Below are positions 14,091 through 27,300 of a stretch of DNA of 64,000 nucleotides, piece after piece. Position 1 is the stretch's first letter. Each line of letters starts with the position of its first letter. Both the position numbers and the translations under genes were made by a program. The notes beneath the pieces are model-generated. The model saw only the letters and a program-made list of their open reading frames with translations, was not told the DNA's origin and made no database searches. The stretch covers positions 7,130,001 through 7,194,000 of the forward strand of contig CM036636.1 of NCBI GenBank assembly GCA_020746105.1, read 5' to 3'. This stretch comes from Trogon surrucura (Eukaryota; Chordata; Aves; Trogoniformes; Trogonidae).

Positions 14091-17000
14091 CCGGCCTCGC
14101 ACACCGACGAGGAGAGGATGCTCTTCCTGCAGGCTGTAGTCTGGGTGTTTTACCAGAAGATTAATTGCAATTTTTTTATTTTTTTATTTTTTTTAGTATT
14201 CCCATAACAGGAGAATTGAAATTGAGAATAGAAGGAAATGGGAAGGCCATCCTAATGTCCTGACGAAAATACATGGGGGTCAGTTCAGAGGCAGGGCGTA
14301 ATAAAGTCTTCAAGACTATTCCTGAGGTTTTAACCACAGAAACTGAAGCACAGGAGAGGGGAGAAAACATGTTTTACTTGAACAGCAGAAAGAAAGCTTT
14401 AGCAGAAGATACAAACTTCAGCACAGACAACTAGAAGCCATAACCTCAAATAGCACGAAAGAAAAAAACCCTCTATCCAGTCATTATTATTCATGTATTA
14501 AATCCTACAAGTCCAAGTCATCGGCTCAAGCCACCTCCGTGTGCCACATCTTAAGATTCATGTGGATCAAAAAGAAGTTTCTGTCCTAAAGAGGTGACAC
14601 CCTCCAGTCAAGCCATGTGCTTATCTGAAACTCCCCGACTCTCTGGATGATCATGAGTCTCCAGATGACCAAGCAATAAAATAATCGCTTCCTTTTTGGA
14701 CCTTGACTACAGTAATTTGTGGCAACGGGGGAACTCAATGCAAATGTAAGCAATAAAATGTATTAGTAAAATTTCTCACGACATATCTGTTAATGAAATA
14801 CTGGCATCGCTCTAAGTTCAACTTGTTCAAAAAAGCCAGGCCACTTTGAAATATGGCTTTAACCTATGCAGAAAACATAGATTTGGAGTAGTTTTCTGAG
14901 GCCTGTCTGGCAGGCTGCGATTCTGCCAGTTCTAAATATATAACAGCTTTCTGAGCTTGAACCTACACAAGGAAGCCGGGCTGAAGATGGAAGCATTTCC
15001 TCAAGCTGCCAGCAGACTAGCAACACATCTAAAAACCCTCATCAAATTAAGTGCTTAATTACAACTCAGACTTTGAGACTCTGGAAATTAGGATAAGCTT
15101 CTGGGAAATTTATTAGTCTCCCACAAAAGACATTGCAACATAAAAGCCAAAAAAAGCACAGAGCTTGGAGAGTGTTAGCCCATCAGATCGCACCTTGTAC
15201 TAGATTCCTCAACCTAATTCCCGGAGAATATGAGGTGAGATCCGGGACTTAACTTCAGATTCTTGAGCCTCCATGAAAGATTAGGATTGACACGATTGGG
15301 AGGCTAAATCACGAACAGTGAGAAGTTGAGAAATGTTTGTTGAGGAGAGCTGACGCAAAGTTAGCTGTGCATGGACCTTCTCACACTTGGTGAACGTACT
15401 GGACCAGGACAGCAAAGGACACTGCTTGGAGAAGGTCTCAGCACGGCCACCAAGGTTTTGCCAGCAGGTCATGCCAGCCCGCTCCGTTCCTCTAGGTGGC
15501 ATGCTCTGTGCACACAAGATTACCTGCACCTTCCCACAACTGGAGAGATGCCACCACTACACAGCACCGCGCCTTCCACTCCCACTGCCTAATGAGAGCT
15601 CAGATGTCTCAGAACCACAGACAACCCACTCGCAGGATATACAGCCCCAGCGACAAACTGAGAAGCCCGCAGAAGCTTGTGGAGAAGCAGACATCATCTG
15701 ACCAAAGTAACAAGTTAAATCATCGCGGTAAATGAAACACAGGCAGAGGTTGTGCTCCCTGTTCTCACCTCGCCACAGACGGCACTTTCCATAGCTACGC
15801 ATCATCAAGTCAGAAGTACAGAATAAATGCTTGCACAATGCTCTAAAAATGTAAAGCTTTAGGAAAACACTAAGCATTACACATTTTCCTTTTCGATTCA
15901 TGAAATTCTTGCATCAAGGGAAACTGAATCTCATTCCCAAAATAAGACAGACCATCCCACACTTCCCATTGCTGCCGCCTCCATGAGCCACGGCCTCAGA
16001 ACCACACTCCGCCCCTGGGGCGAGATGCGTATGTTTGTTCCTCTGCTGTGACATATGTACCACTCTTCGCTGGCACACGCCTACACATCTCCAGGACAAC
16101 CCTGCCGAAACAAAACCTTGTGACACAGACAGGAGGCACTACAACCAACGTCGAGTGTACACGTCCAAATAAGAGAAACAAAGGGCGCAAGAGGTGACAA
16201 AGAAGAAATCATATCCTGGTATCAAAGACAACAAGGAAGAATACAAAATGAAAAGCAATTCAAACACAAGAGCTCAAATGCAGAATCCAGGAAGTAACAC
16301 AACTTGGGTTGGAAGTATCTCAGAAGCTGACCTAGGAAATTATTACACGGTTCACTCATGTAATACATCAGTTTCAGATGAAAGAGTTTTCCCCTTCAGC
16401 GATTTCTCTCTGCATACTCAACGTCCAGACAGGTTCACAGTTGGAGCACAATGCTCCTTGCTTACTCCTTTTTTGGTGACCCAACGATCAGCAGTTCTGC
16501 AGCAGCCACCCGTACCCAGGAAGAGCCCAGCACCTCCTCTGCTGCTCACAGCTGGCACTGACCAAAGGGCTTTGGAACAAAATAGTACATTTATTTTTCC
16601 TGACAATGTCACAACTACAGAAATTCACCGAAATGCCCACGAATGCCAAACAAAATTTTTAGTGGAAAGCTGTGGAAATCTATTTATCAGTCATGACAAA
16701 AGTCAGCTCTGTGATTAAAAACAAAGTTTATAAGAAAAAAGTCCCAACTTCCTGATTAGGAAACTCAGGAGAGGGCGATGACTGCATTTCAAGTGTATAT
16801 CTGGTCTAACACAGCCTAGAAACCCAGTCTAAGTAACACTGGTGCTACAGCACTAGGAAACGCTAAAAGCCATTGAGCCAGCTGAGATGCCTACTTACAG
16901 AGACTGCTACATTAGCTCACCATGGGATAAATCAAATAAATTTGTACCCTGGAGCAAGAGTCTGGGAGTGTCCAGACAAGCCTTTACAAATATTAACTAG

Positions 17001-20000
17001 CCTGAAGTTAAACAGCTCTCTGTAAACTATCCTACAGACTTTGATACCATAAGAACCAGAAAGTTCCTCCAATATGAAATTCCGATCAAGTGAAAATATG
17101 AAAGCAGTTCCTGATGCAGCTTAACCGCACTTTAGTGCTGATCATTTAAGCTCACGTTGTTTCCTACTGATTTTAAGGTTTTCACAAGATTTTTCATGTG
17201 GCTTACTCATAACGAACAGCTGCTCTGGTAACTGCTGGAGTCAGCATGTACTTCCTGCCTGGAAAAAAAGTCATCAATATATCTCAGTGCAGAAAATCAT
17301 ACTCTCTTTAAAACAATTCACGATAGGGTTTAGATATCAACTGGCTCCATGCCACCGACACTCCCTTAAACAATGGTTACACCCTCTATACAGCTAAAAA
17401 TGAAATAGCTGAAAAGGAAGACGTTTTATACAAGTTCCCAGGGTAAAACACATCTGAGAAGCACTGGTCTGGAACTGACATTGTTCTACTAAAAGAATAA
17501 ATATCTGGGTCCAAATCATATTTCCTTCAGCACCTTCCCAGACTCACGCAAAAAGAAAATCCATCTGAGCTTTCCTTGTGTGCCTCCGGCGCTCTCTAAC
17601 AGAACGGAATCCCGGCATTTTATAAAACTGCTAAATAAGAAGTGCTGCAGATGATGATTTACCCTTTTGTGAACATCTCTTGTAGTGCCAGTAAGACCAT
17701 TTGCCAGCTAAGAAGTCTGAGACTCTTTCAATGTTGACTTTACCCTCAAAACAAATGTTGAGCGATCTGCTTGTACAGCGAGTCCTCAACCACAGCCATC
17801 TCCCCGTGCAGCGATGCTCCTTACAACGCCGCCACAGCGAGACAGGCTGTCAAGAGAAACATCATTGTATTAATTGCCTCTGTTGATTAACCAGCCCAAG
17901 AACAGCCTTGTTTCAATCGCAGGCTTTGTAAGACAGTACTGAAATGTTACTGTATGTGTTGAGATGGATGAGTCAACAGACAGAATACAAAAGCACTTGT
18001 AAGGAGACTCTGGCTGGAGTAATTTGATAAGCTGCACAGCTACACAAAATGCTGGTCTTTATTGACATAGCTTGCTCATATAGTCCTTAACTTGGTCTTA
18101 GGTTTCAAGCTTGTTTGTTGCAAGCTTTCCAGTCAAAGCTAGGCAAACACATACCTACTGTTACATTCCCAAAGGTGAAAGATGGGTAAAGACGCGTAAC
18201 CAATCTGAAAATAGTTTAAGAAGCCATATTAGATACGAATCTTCTCACTTGGGAGGTTTACAATGGCTCTCCTCTGTATTTTGGAATCCTTTTTTGACCT
18301 TGTGCAGTGAAAGACCTTTCAATCATGTGGTAAATAAAGCACTGGGGGCTGGGGGTCAGGCTGACGCAGGAAGCACTGGCCACGCACCACCTCTCCTTCC
18401 GTTCTGATGTGGCTGAAGTGATCTCTGTGATGCCAGGTAAGGTCGGTAGTTCAGGTTACTGAAAGAGTGACATTTAAACCTGGTATCCCTCTCATGCAAA
18501 ACCATCCACAACTCACCTTTTAGGGCTGAGATTATTCATTCTGGAGGAATTATCCATTAATGAGTTTTTATCTCCAAACTAGGTCCTCACACTTGCAGCT
18601 AGTCAGCAGCTCAGGCTGGCAGAGGTTTTGGTTCCCTCCGTGATCACTGGAAGCCACAGTAACACTGAACAGGACAAGCTTTAAAATACCTCTCCATGAC
18701 AAAAGGCAGGTCTGCGCTACAGAAACTGGCACCCACTCACCAGCTGACACTTCACGTAGCCAAGGCACAGAGGGACAAAGCAAAGCCTCAAGTTCTGAAT
18801 CGCCTTTACTGGGTCGGGCTTCAGTTCTTTGCATCTTCTCGCAAACTGCCGCACGTGGGTTTGCCCCACTGCGATTTGTTGAGGTGGGACAAAAAGTAAA
18901 CAGAACCAGAATGCACAAGAAAAGGAGGTAAGGACTCCGACATTTCTTCCAAAACTCACGCACAGAAAGAGGTCAGCACTGACTTCTGGATCTTACGCAG
19001 ACTTGCTCTCTAGCCTGACTGAGATTTTGTTCAATACCTGTCACAGTCAAGCGTGAAACTCAAGCGGAGCATGTGGTCAGGTGGCTCAAGTGGTTCTACA
19101 AGCGCTTCTCCTGTATTTATTATAGCTCATCCTTTTGCTACAGCCTCCCGCATTACATCCAGACGCAAAGGCAATCACTGCGAAACTCGCAGTTTGCATC
19201 AGTAAACCCAGCGACGTGACAATTTTGGTTTATCTAATTTTCAAATTTGGCAAACAAAAAAACCCACCCCAAACAAAACTCAACTGGATTTCTTCTGACA
19301 AACTGTTGAACGGACCAAAAATCATATTCTACTCACTGCAAAAGAGAAATTCTTCAGCTGAGATCATTCAGGATAAAGGGCATTTTACAGCTGTACCAGT
19401 GAGAATATTTTAGGAGAGATGTTTTTAATTCTCTCTAGCTCATTTACTAAACTCTAAACCTCATACCTTAAAATAACCCTGACAGGCAAAGCATGCCAGA
19501 CCTTCCTGTCCAATGCAGTATAGCCACATACCGCACCAAAACTATTCTCTACCCTCTCCTTGGGTAAAATAGCAGGGATGGAGAAAAAGAAATCATGTAC
19601 ACACAAGAGCAGAAACCTCTCTACCCAGACCCATTTGTTTTACTCTGTAAGTATTGACAGATGAGTAATGAAAGCTCTGCTGCAGACACAGGCTCTTCTT
19701 CAAAGCAGCATCAGTTAATAAACCACAACCACAGCTGCAAAAATATTAAGGAATTTGACTCCTAAGTGACTAAATGACTCCTTCAAGGGCACAGGATTGC
19801 AGGAGGAGCCAGTTTTTGTGCTTTGTTATATCCAAAGGTTAAGATCACAGCGTAGCACCAACACAAACCAGTGTCACTTTTCTTGATAGAAGAGTTTTGA
19901 ACGGCAATTTTATGAAACGTGTATTAGTGAGCACTACTATTTCTAGCATGATTTCTTCCCCATTATGATAATATTTGAAACTTAGCGTACTATGTTTGCA

Positions 20001-23000
20001 AAGCTTTTCGACGGGAAGTACCTCATCTGAGAAGCATTAAGTGACAGAAACAAATGGAAATAACAGCACTAATGAAACACACAGCCTGTCAGTTCTCCGC
20101 ACAGGATAACACTGGTACCGTCGCTGAGAACGGTGTTTTACACGAGTTATCAACTCTGCGTGTCAGACTCAGATCAGGACCTCGTTCAACAGCCACGCTA
20201 ACACCACATGCACACTGGGAATGATTTCAGAATCAGTTACGCTTTCACTTGACGGGGTGATTTTTTATTTATACTGCCAGTGGAGCTCCAACAGACTGGA
20301 CGACCGACAGCTGTAGCATTAGATGCTATTATTTATATCAGCCCTAAGTACTTACAGGACTTGAGAGGGATTAAAACAATGACATAAGCGATCAACAACC
20401 TTCCAACATCATTTCTGTTCGTTACCAGCACTCTTACACACCTTGTTGCCAGAGACTCTCGGGATTCATAAATAAACTCATCTGCTCAGCTGCCAGAAAT
20501 AATCCCTCAGATATTTCCTTAGCTCTCCCGTCTCTATCTTGTTAACTTCAGCCAGAACAAAAGTGTAAAACACGCATTTGGGTGGTAACCCTGAACATAG
20601 TTCGCTGTGATCAGCTGCCAGGTACCTTTTTTTTTTCCCCTTTTGCACATATAGTAAAAAGTCACAACAATCCTGATCAATCCCAGGCGATGCCACGGGT
20701 TACACCAGCGTCTGGTCCGAACGATGGTTTTGATTCCCTGGACCTCGGCGCTGCCCCGGCTGGCAGCCAAATGGAAGCTTGGAGAAGTTCTCCTGTGTCT
20801 CACTTGCGGCGTACCTGATGTCTCCAGGGAGTCCTAGAAGTATTACAGTGAAATGTACACCTCAGATTTGAGGTCTAACGAACAAGGCTGTAATTCAGGG
20901 TAAAATCTAAGAGTAAGAGCTGCCAATGCATATTTAAAGAATTCACAGAAGTGCTTTCATCCGAGGCCGAGAGGAGCAAAACCATCTTTGTTTAAAGACT
21001 ACCTAAAATACACAGACAGTAATGAGAACCGAATTGTCTCTTTGCATGGTTTTTAAGGGTTTATCTGCCCTGCCATTATTGCCAGGACACTTTGGTTTTT
21101 AACAGCAACCCACTGCTCACTGCCCTCAGTTGACTGTTGCCAGAAGACACAGATATTTGCTTTTTTTTCCCCAAAGGATTTTGCTTTTCCCTGGCATTTC
21201 CCGTTCCAGGTCAACCAATTCACAATTCAAGTAGTCTTTGTTCCAGGAGCAGAGGAAAACACTTTTTTATCAGCGTTCTTACCTTTCAGCCTGATGCCAA
21301 ATCATCGGCCGATGGAACCGGATAACCTCGCATCTATCTCCCTGAGCTGAGCAGCACAAGGCAAAGCAAAGAAATTCAACTTAGAAAAGTCTACTGTCTG
21401 TTTCATCTTTGGGAACTAACAGCAAATTAAATAAAAGTGTTGCCAGCTTACAGACCCACCTCCAGCAGCAACACTAATATCAAGTGAGCTCTTGCAGGCA
21501 TCCCCTTTGTGGCACGGAAGGCTCTTCTGTTAGTTTCCCCAGCAGTGATTTGCGTGTGAGATGGGATTTTTTTGAAGGCAAGGGGTCTCCTCGTAACCCA
21601 GTTTTCCTCCCTGGAGAGTCCTGCAGTCGGAGGAGCAGACACCACAGACAAACAGCCCATTTGCTTTAACGTGGCGAGGAACAGGCGGTCCCTGCTGCAA
21701 AGTTTCAGTAAAACGGGCCAACAGGCCCAAGAGACACCCAGGCCACTGTTTGTAAGGACAAACAGCAATTCACAGAACAAACAGAAAAACTAAGCTAAAA
21801 ATAGAGAAACTCCCCACCTCAGTTTCTGTCAGTTACATTCTCCTGTGTATTGCTCATAATGATACAAGAAATTTTAAAAAAAAAAAAGGAAAAGTCATGA
21901 CTTTGAGATGCACAATGTGGTTTTTTTGGGCACTGCAAGTTTCGCTCATGCAGTAGCCCTGGAGAAACAATTCCAAGCAGTAAAAGACCTGCACTGCTCT
22001 TACTGTGCTCCATCTGGCATCAGACTTAACATATGACTTCATGTGACCTTTGCAAGGATATTTATACAGGCAACTCACCTCCTGCACAAACCAGTGCTCT
22101 GCATTTTTTGTAAATCCCTGTAAATTCATAGATGAGCTCCAACCAAAACTGTTGGCAGAGACCTCCCTAGTTCCTCAGACTTACTATTCTTGTACATAAT
22201 TCTCTTTCGAAAAGAAGAAAACATACACTTAAAAAATTTAAGATGGGAAAAAAATGTATCCAAAGAGCGGTATTTCATTTCTTTGTGTACAAAAGTTGCA
22301 GCACACATCACTCCTAACAAGGAAATGCAAGGTTGCATTGCTGAGTGAAAAGTGGATGGGAACCATCTGCACTTTATTTCCCCAACTGACAAACTTAATA
22401 CAGTGAAAGGATAATGTATCACCCAAGGAAAACCGTTTTAAACAGTATTGTCCTGCTAACTCAAGCCCACCATGGGCTGGATTCACTGAGCATTGCTATC
22501 CAGAATTGGCTGGAATGTACTACACAGCCAGAACTAAAATATTGATTTCCCTGGATGCCCTTTATTACATGATGTTTGGTTTGTAAAGGAAACTTTCTAA
22601 ATATGGAATTAATTCCTGAGGCTATTTTACCACCTCTTGGGCAGTATGGACAGGACGGAATGGCAGACTGAGAAGCACAATGAAATCACTGAAAGGCAGG
22701 GGATAAAACAGCGCACGCTGGCCATCGTGAACACGCTCCTTTTGCTCCCATTTTAATTATTAAAGACAATCCGCAAACTCCAGTTTAACGGATATAGAGC
22801 TACATATTCAGGCTCTTGGTAAAATTCTAACCAGGTTTAATTAACCAAGTTGCAGCATCTTACTCCAACTTTACCAGCTACGGGTAACTCTCCTTTGATT
22901 TTAACGTCTACTGATTTTTCCTTCCTTTTCAGAAGCCTAAAAAGACTATTCTCATCTATTTTCTTTCAAAATCCAAGATTATTATACACATGAAAGATGA

Positions 23001-24274
23001 AATTAAAGATCTTGTTTAGAATATAAATGGGATTGATTCACTGGATATGTTAAGTACGCAGCAAAGGGCATCCCTACATGAAGGCTTCAGAGGGAAAGAA
23101 TGAGAGCATCAGAGAGCAAAAGCAAGGTTTGACCTTTTTCCTCCGAAGAAGAATGAATTACTATTTCCTCAGAGGCACTGGTGGCCACGCCAAGATGTTA
23201 ACTTGAATCACAAAATGCACAGTACTTCCATGAGACCAGAAAAGCTCTACACAAAGCAGCAGAGACCGTCACCCAGGTAAAGTAAGATAATGCAAAACAT
23301 GGATTTTCTCAATTCAAAGAGCCTCAGCCCCATAATGAAGAAATCTCTTCTTCAGGTACCACCTGTGCCTCACCGACTCTCAGTGGTATAAAAGGAGAAT
23401 CAAAAAACCAAAAGAAACATGAAACCAAAACGCTAGCCAAGGCTTAGAATCTCCATGCAGCTTATTTCTCAAATCTTTTAGATTACTTTCCAAAATATGA
23501 TAAAATAAGAAGCAAGCAGAGGAGAAACAATTCTCCTAAACACCGTTGATGATGTACCTCCCACGACCCTCAGCAAGTGAATGCCCTGATACAGACCATC
23601 TTGTTCTTATACGCTTCTATTCACTTCTTTCTTGCTCTACCATAAGAACATGATTTTACTAACTCCAAAGAAGGTGAGCTACGGTAACAACTAAACCAGT
23701 AGATTGTTTCAAAGCTGAAGAGCTTCAGCTGAAACACACAGCGCAAAAGATGTAGGCCAATAATCTGCCCCGTTAGCTTTCTCGGGTTGCTTCACAGAAT
23801 ATGTGGGGACATCATTTCTCTCTCACATAGACGAAACGGCTCTATCAGCATCAACGTCACACACCGCAAGCAGAAATCAGAAATGTGTTTTAAGAGTGGA
23901 TGCTGCGGGTCAGGTATACAGCTGTAAATTTGTCGGGATGCAGTAATGTGAACAGCAGAGCCGCAGAACATTCCTTTGGCAGCAAGTCCCAACCTGCAGG
24001 ATTCCTGCAGCTTTCCCGGATTGCTGAAATTCATCTTGTGTCTCTTCGCCTTGGAGCAGACCCCTCTGAAAGCTGCCAGGAGGCCCGTCCTTGCCCGCTT
24101 TCCCTTTTTGTCATCTGCCTGTCTTTCCACTTGCTCAATTTGCGTGCAGCTTACCCCACTGTTCCCTCGTAACATCTGTGGGTTGGGCATCCTCTTGCTC
24201 CTCTTCAGGTCTTTCCAACCATTCCACCAACATCTCCACTTGTGATGTCCCTTTTTCCTTCTCTGGCTACCTTG

Positions 24275-24313
24275 TTATACACCTGGGACTGCAATTATAC
24301 ACCTGGGACTGCC
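24275..24313 (+). repeat. Two-copy 20-bp tandem duplication
   Basis: The unit TTATACACCTGGGACTGCAA occurs at 24275-24294 and again, directly adjacent, from 24295 (last bases diverged). The perfect identity suggests a recent replication-slippage event. Confidence 0.9.
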
Positions 24314-27300
24314 AATTCAAACTTGCCAAGGTGAATAAATCTCGTTTTCCTCTGGCCAATTCTCCTTTTCCCTCTAATCTCTACCAAAGCACTGACCATG
24401 ACCCACTGTTCTCCATTACCATCCCCTCATCCCATTATGTTCTCCAGTATTTCTCAACCATGAAAGGCAAGCTTTGGTTATTTAGACAAAACTGACAGAT
24501 AACAAAGCTAATATTCTTGCAACAGTTAGGGGATTTTAATACTCCTTCCATACTGCTTCCATGACAATGGCTCAATCCTATAGTTTGCTAACAGATGTAA
24601 CACCAAAGCAGAATTTCCCAAATATTCAGGCACTTACAGTACACCAAATTTTCAATTGTTTTCGGATAGAAAAGCCTATTCTGTCACAGATTTGAGAAGC
24701 TGATAGAGCCCTCTGCATGCACACATTTTTCTCCAGATAATGTAAAGTCTCCACAGGAAGAATACAGACTGGAAGGATTCATTTCGCTGCTAAGCAACAA
24801 TACACAGAGGTCAACAGCTCTGCAAACTGGCAAAAGGCCCCAAAACTTCAGATCTGTAGTTTCAGCAGAAAAATGTTGGGATGATTTGCTTTAGAAAATA
24901 GAACAAGTTATATCCTCTACTTGTATCTAAACTATGCAAAATGATGGGTGTGGTGGAGCAAGAGAGAGGAAGAAGGCTATTAAATCACCTTACCTGTAGC
25001 TCTGACATGTAATTTGTTGTTTTTAATACGCTACATAGTTTCTGGAGTTTTATCTGGCACAAAGACAGGAGATGCTCTCTATCACCTTCCCTTTGCTGGG
25101 GTGCAAGGATCTGCCAAACTTAACGCTAGAGTAGCAAACAACGCCAGCTATCACCTCTCAGTAGCCCAACCGAGAACTACCCAGACATCTTCTGTAATAC
25201 ACATAATGATTGAGTGCTGGAATTAAATCTGCTCAGCCATCAAATGCCTCTGCCAAAGAAAGGTATAACACCTCTCTAGCTTATTTAAAATAAAGTCTAG
25301 AAGGTTAACACTTCACGTTCCTCCACTTACAGTTACGATGCTGAAAGCGTCTGAATTCAACGCTCACCTTTCAACAGATTTGACAGCAAAACTCATTTTG
25401 CCATGCCTACCCACAGGCTTTCAACTTCAGAATAAATAAGGCATGCACGTGTACTTTTTAAAAAAAGACCCACATCTCTGCATCAGAGTCTATCCGCACT
25501 TACAGAGTTATAAGAACTTCCAAAAAGATGTACAAAACCCCAAGGAAGCCTGAAAAAGCAGTTACAGATTGACTCCCCTCCCTAGAAACAAATATTCACG
25601 TTGCTTCCACTCACACAATATATTGCAACAAGTAGAGCCACGCTGCCAGCCTGCAGGTCCCTTCCAAATGGGAAACGCTCTCTGCAAGTGAAGCAACAGC
25701 CCTAGATGAGGGGCATCTGTGTTATGATCCTGACTGACATCTCTCTGCTTGCCAGGAGGTTAAGCAAGAGCCACCTCCCACTAGTAGGAGTTACCACCAC
25801 ATAAAAATCACACCGATAGATATATTTAGTCATTGCGGTTCAAGGAAAACGACTGCTTGCACTGAAAATAAATTTAGCAATTGTTTCCAGTTTCTGCTTT
25901 TTCACTGACTAAGGCACAACCCAGCTGCTTCACATTCCAGTAGACTTCAGCTGTCTTTTTTTCCTCCACTCCTTGTCCACTTCCTTTCTACAACTGCTGC
26001 GACCATCTCAGTCTCGCAGCAGTTATCCCGCAGGCTACATTTCGGAACCCTCCACTCTCAGGGCTGTGCAATGGGACACCTGTCAAGCCTACGGCGACTT
26101 ATAATAAACACAAAATTTCTCCTTCGCCACTAATTTGTAGGAAACGGTGAGCAGTCATCATCTCGTACCCGTATTTAGCCTCTACACAAAACCAGACTGA
26201 ATTGTTGATGCTTTTTAAACCAGCTGAAACAAAACACACATGCGGTGTCACGATCCGAGCAGCATATAGTAGAAAACGCAGTAGGTGCTAAAAGCCCGAG
26301 TACAGAGGAACTGGAAGTTCATTTAGAGTTGTGAAGTGAGCATGTGGAAGAGTTTAATTTTCAGATTCCAGGACAGATTCCCAGAGAATTTTTACTTCGT
26401 TTGAAAGCCACCAGTGGAGCAGCGCTGACACCGCGTCAAGTGGTCGCTTCTTCAGAACGGTGGTGAGTGCGCAACTGAACCAAGAAAGCCTTCTGCCTAG
26501 TGATTCACCTCAGTGTAACTCAGACAAAGGGAAGCTGCAGAAAACCATGCAGGTGTAAAATCTATGCCGGCTAATTTCCATAGAATCATCCAAGAGATGA
26601 TGACAGTTCAAAATACATCCTCCCAAAAAATAAGATCCCCAGGAAACTTTGCATTACTACAAAAACGTTCACAGACGCACAATTCAGAATCGCGTAAATT
26701 GGCGTGGAGGACTCTGGACAAACATTAAGCTCCTATAAAGATGGGGATAATCTGGCCTCATGAATTGTTTCCTCTATTTTGCCATTTTCTTTATGAGAAG
26801 AGTTCTCCTGGGATAACTCCTAGATGTTTATACCACTGACGCTAAAGACAAGACTTCAGAGGTAAATGTGCTTATCAGGCAAATGCTTATGAATAGAAGT
26901 GAAGACAACAGCATTTTCAGGCTGCTGGGAATACACACATCCCGTTGAGTCCTGGGCAGAACAGAGCTAACCGACTGCACTCCAGGTAGCTAACGCTTGA
27001 AACAGTTCTCTCAAACAACCTTTAGCAAATAGCCATTGAAAAAGCAATCTTACAAGGGATGTGAAAACCCTGCAAGAAATTACAAGAGTAAGACGTGAAA
27101 ACATCAAGCAAACCTTCCAAGTATGGCACCCATATGTCCTTTGGTTTCAATAAAGGGCATTCTCGAATGGACCTGCTTCACGCAAGAGTTTTCTGGTTTA
27201 GACGCGACGGTGTCTAACTGCTCCCTTATTCTCCCTGAATTGATGCAGTATAGTTCAACTCCCTGGGGCACATAATCCATCAGGTAAATAAATACAGGAA

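Noticed and set aside
16194..16718. 174-codon + strand open frame in the intron
   Set aside because: The protein is low in features (N/S/T-rich, no domain or signal peptide), and the length is unremarkable for 64 kb of six-frame translation.
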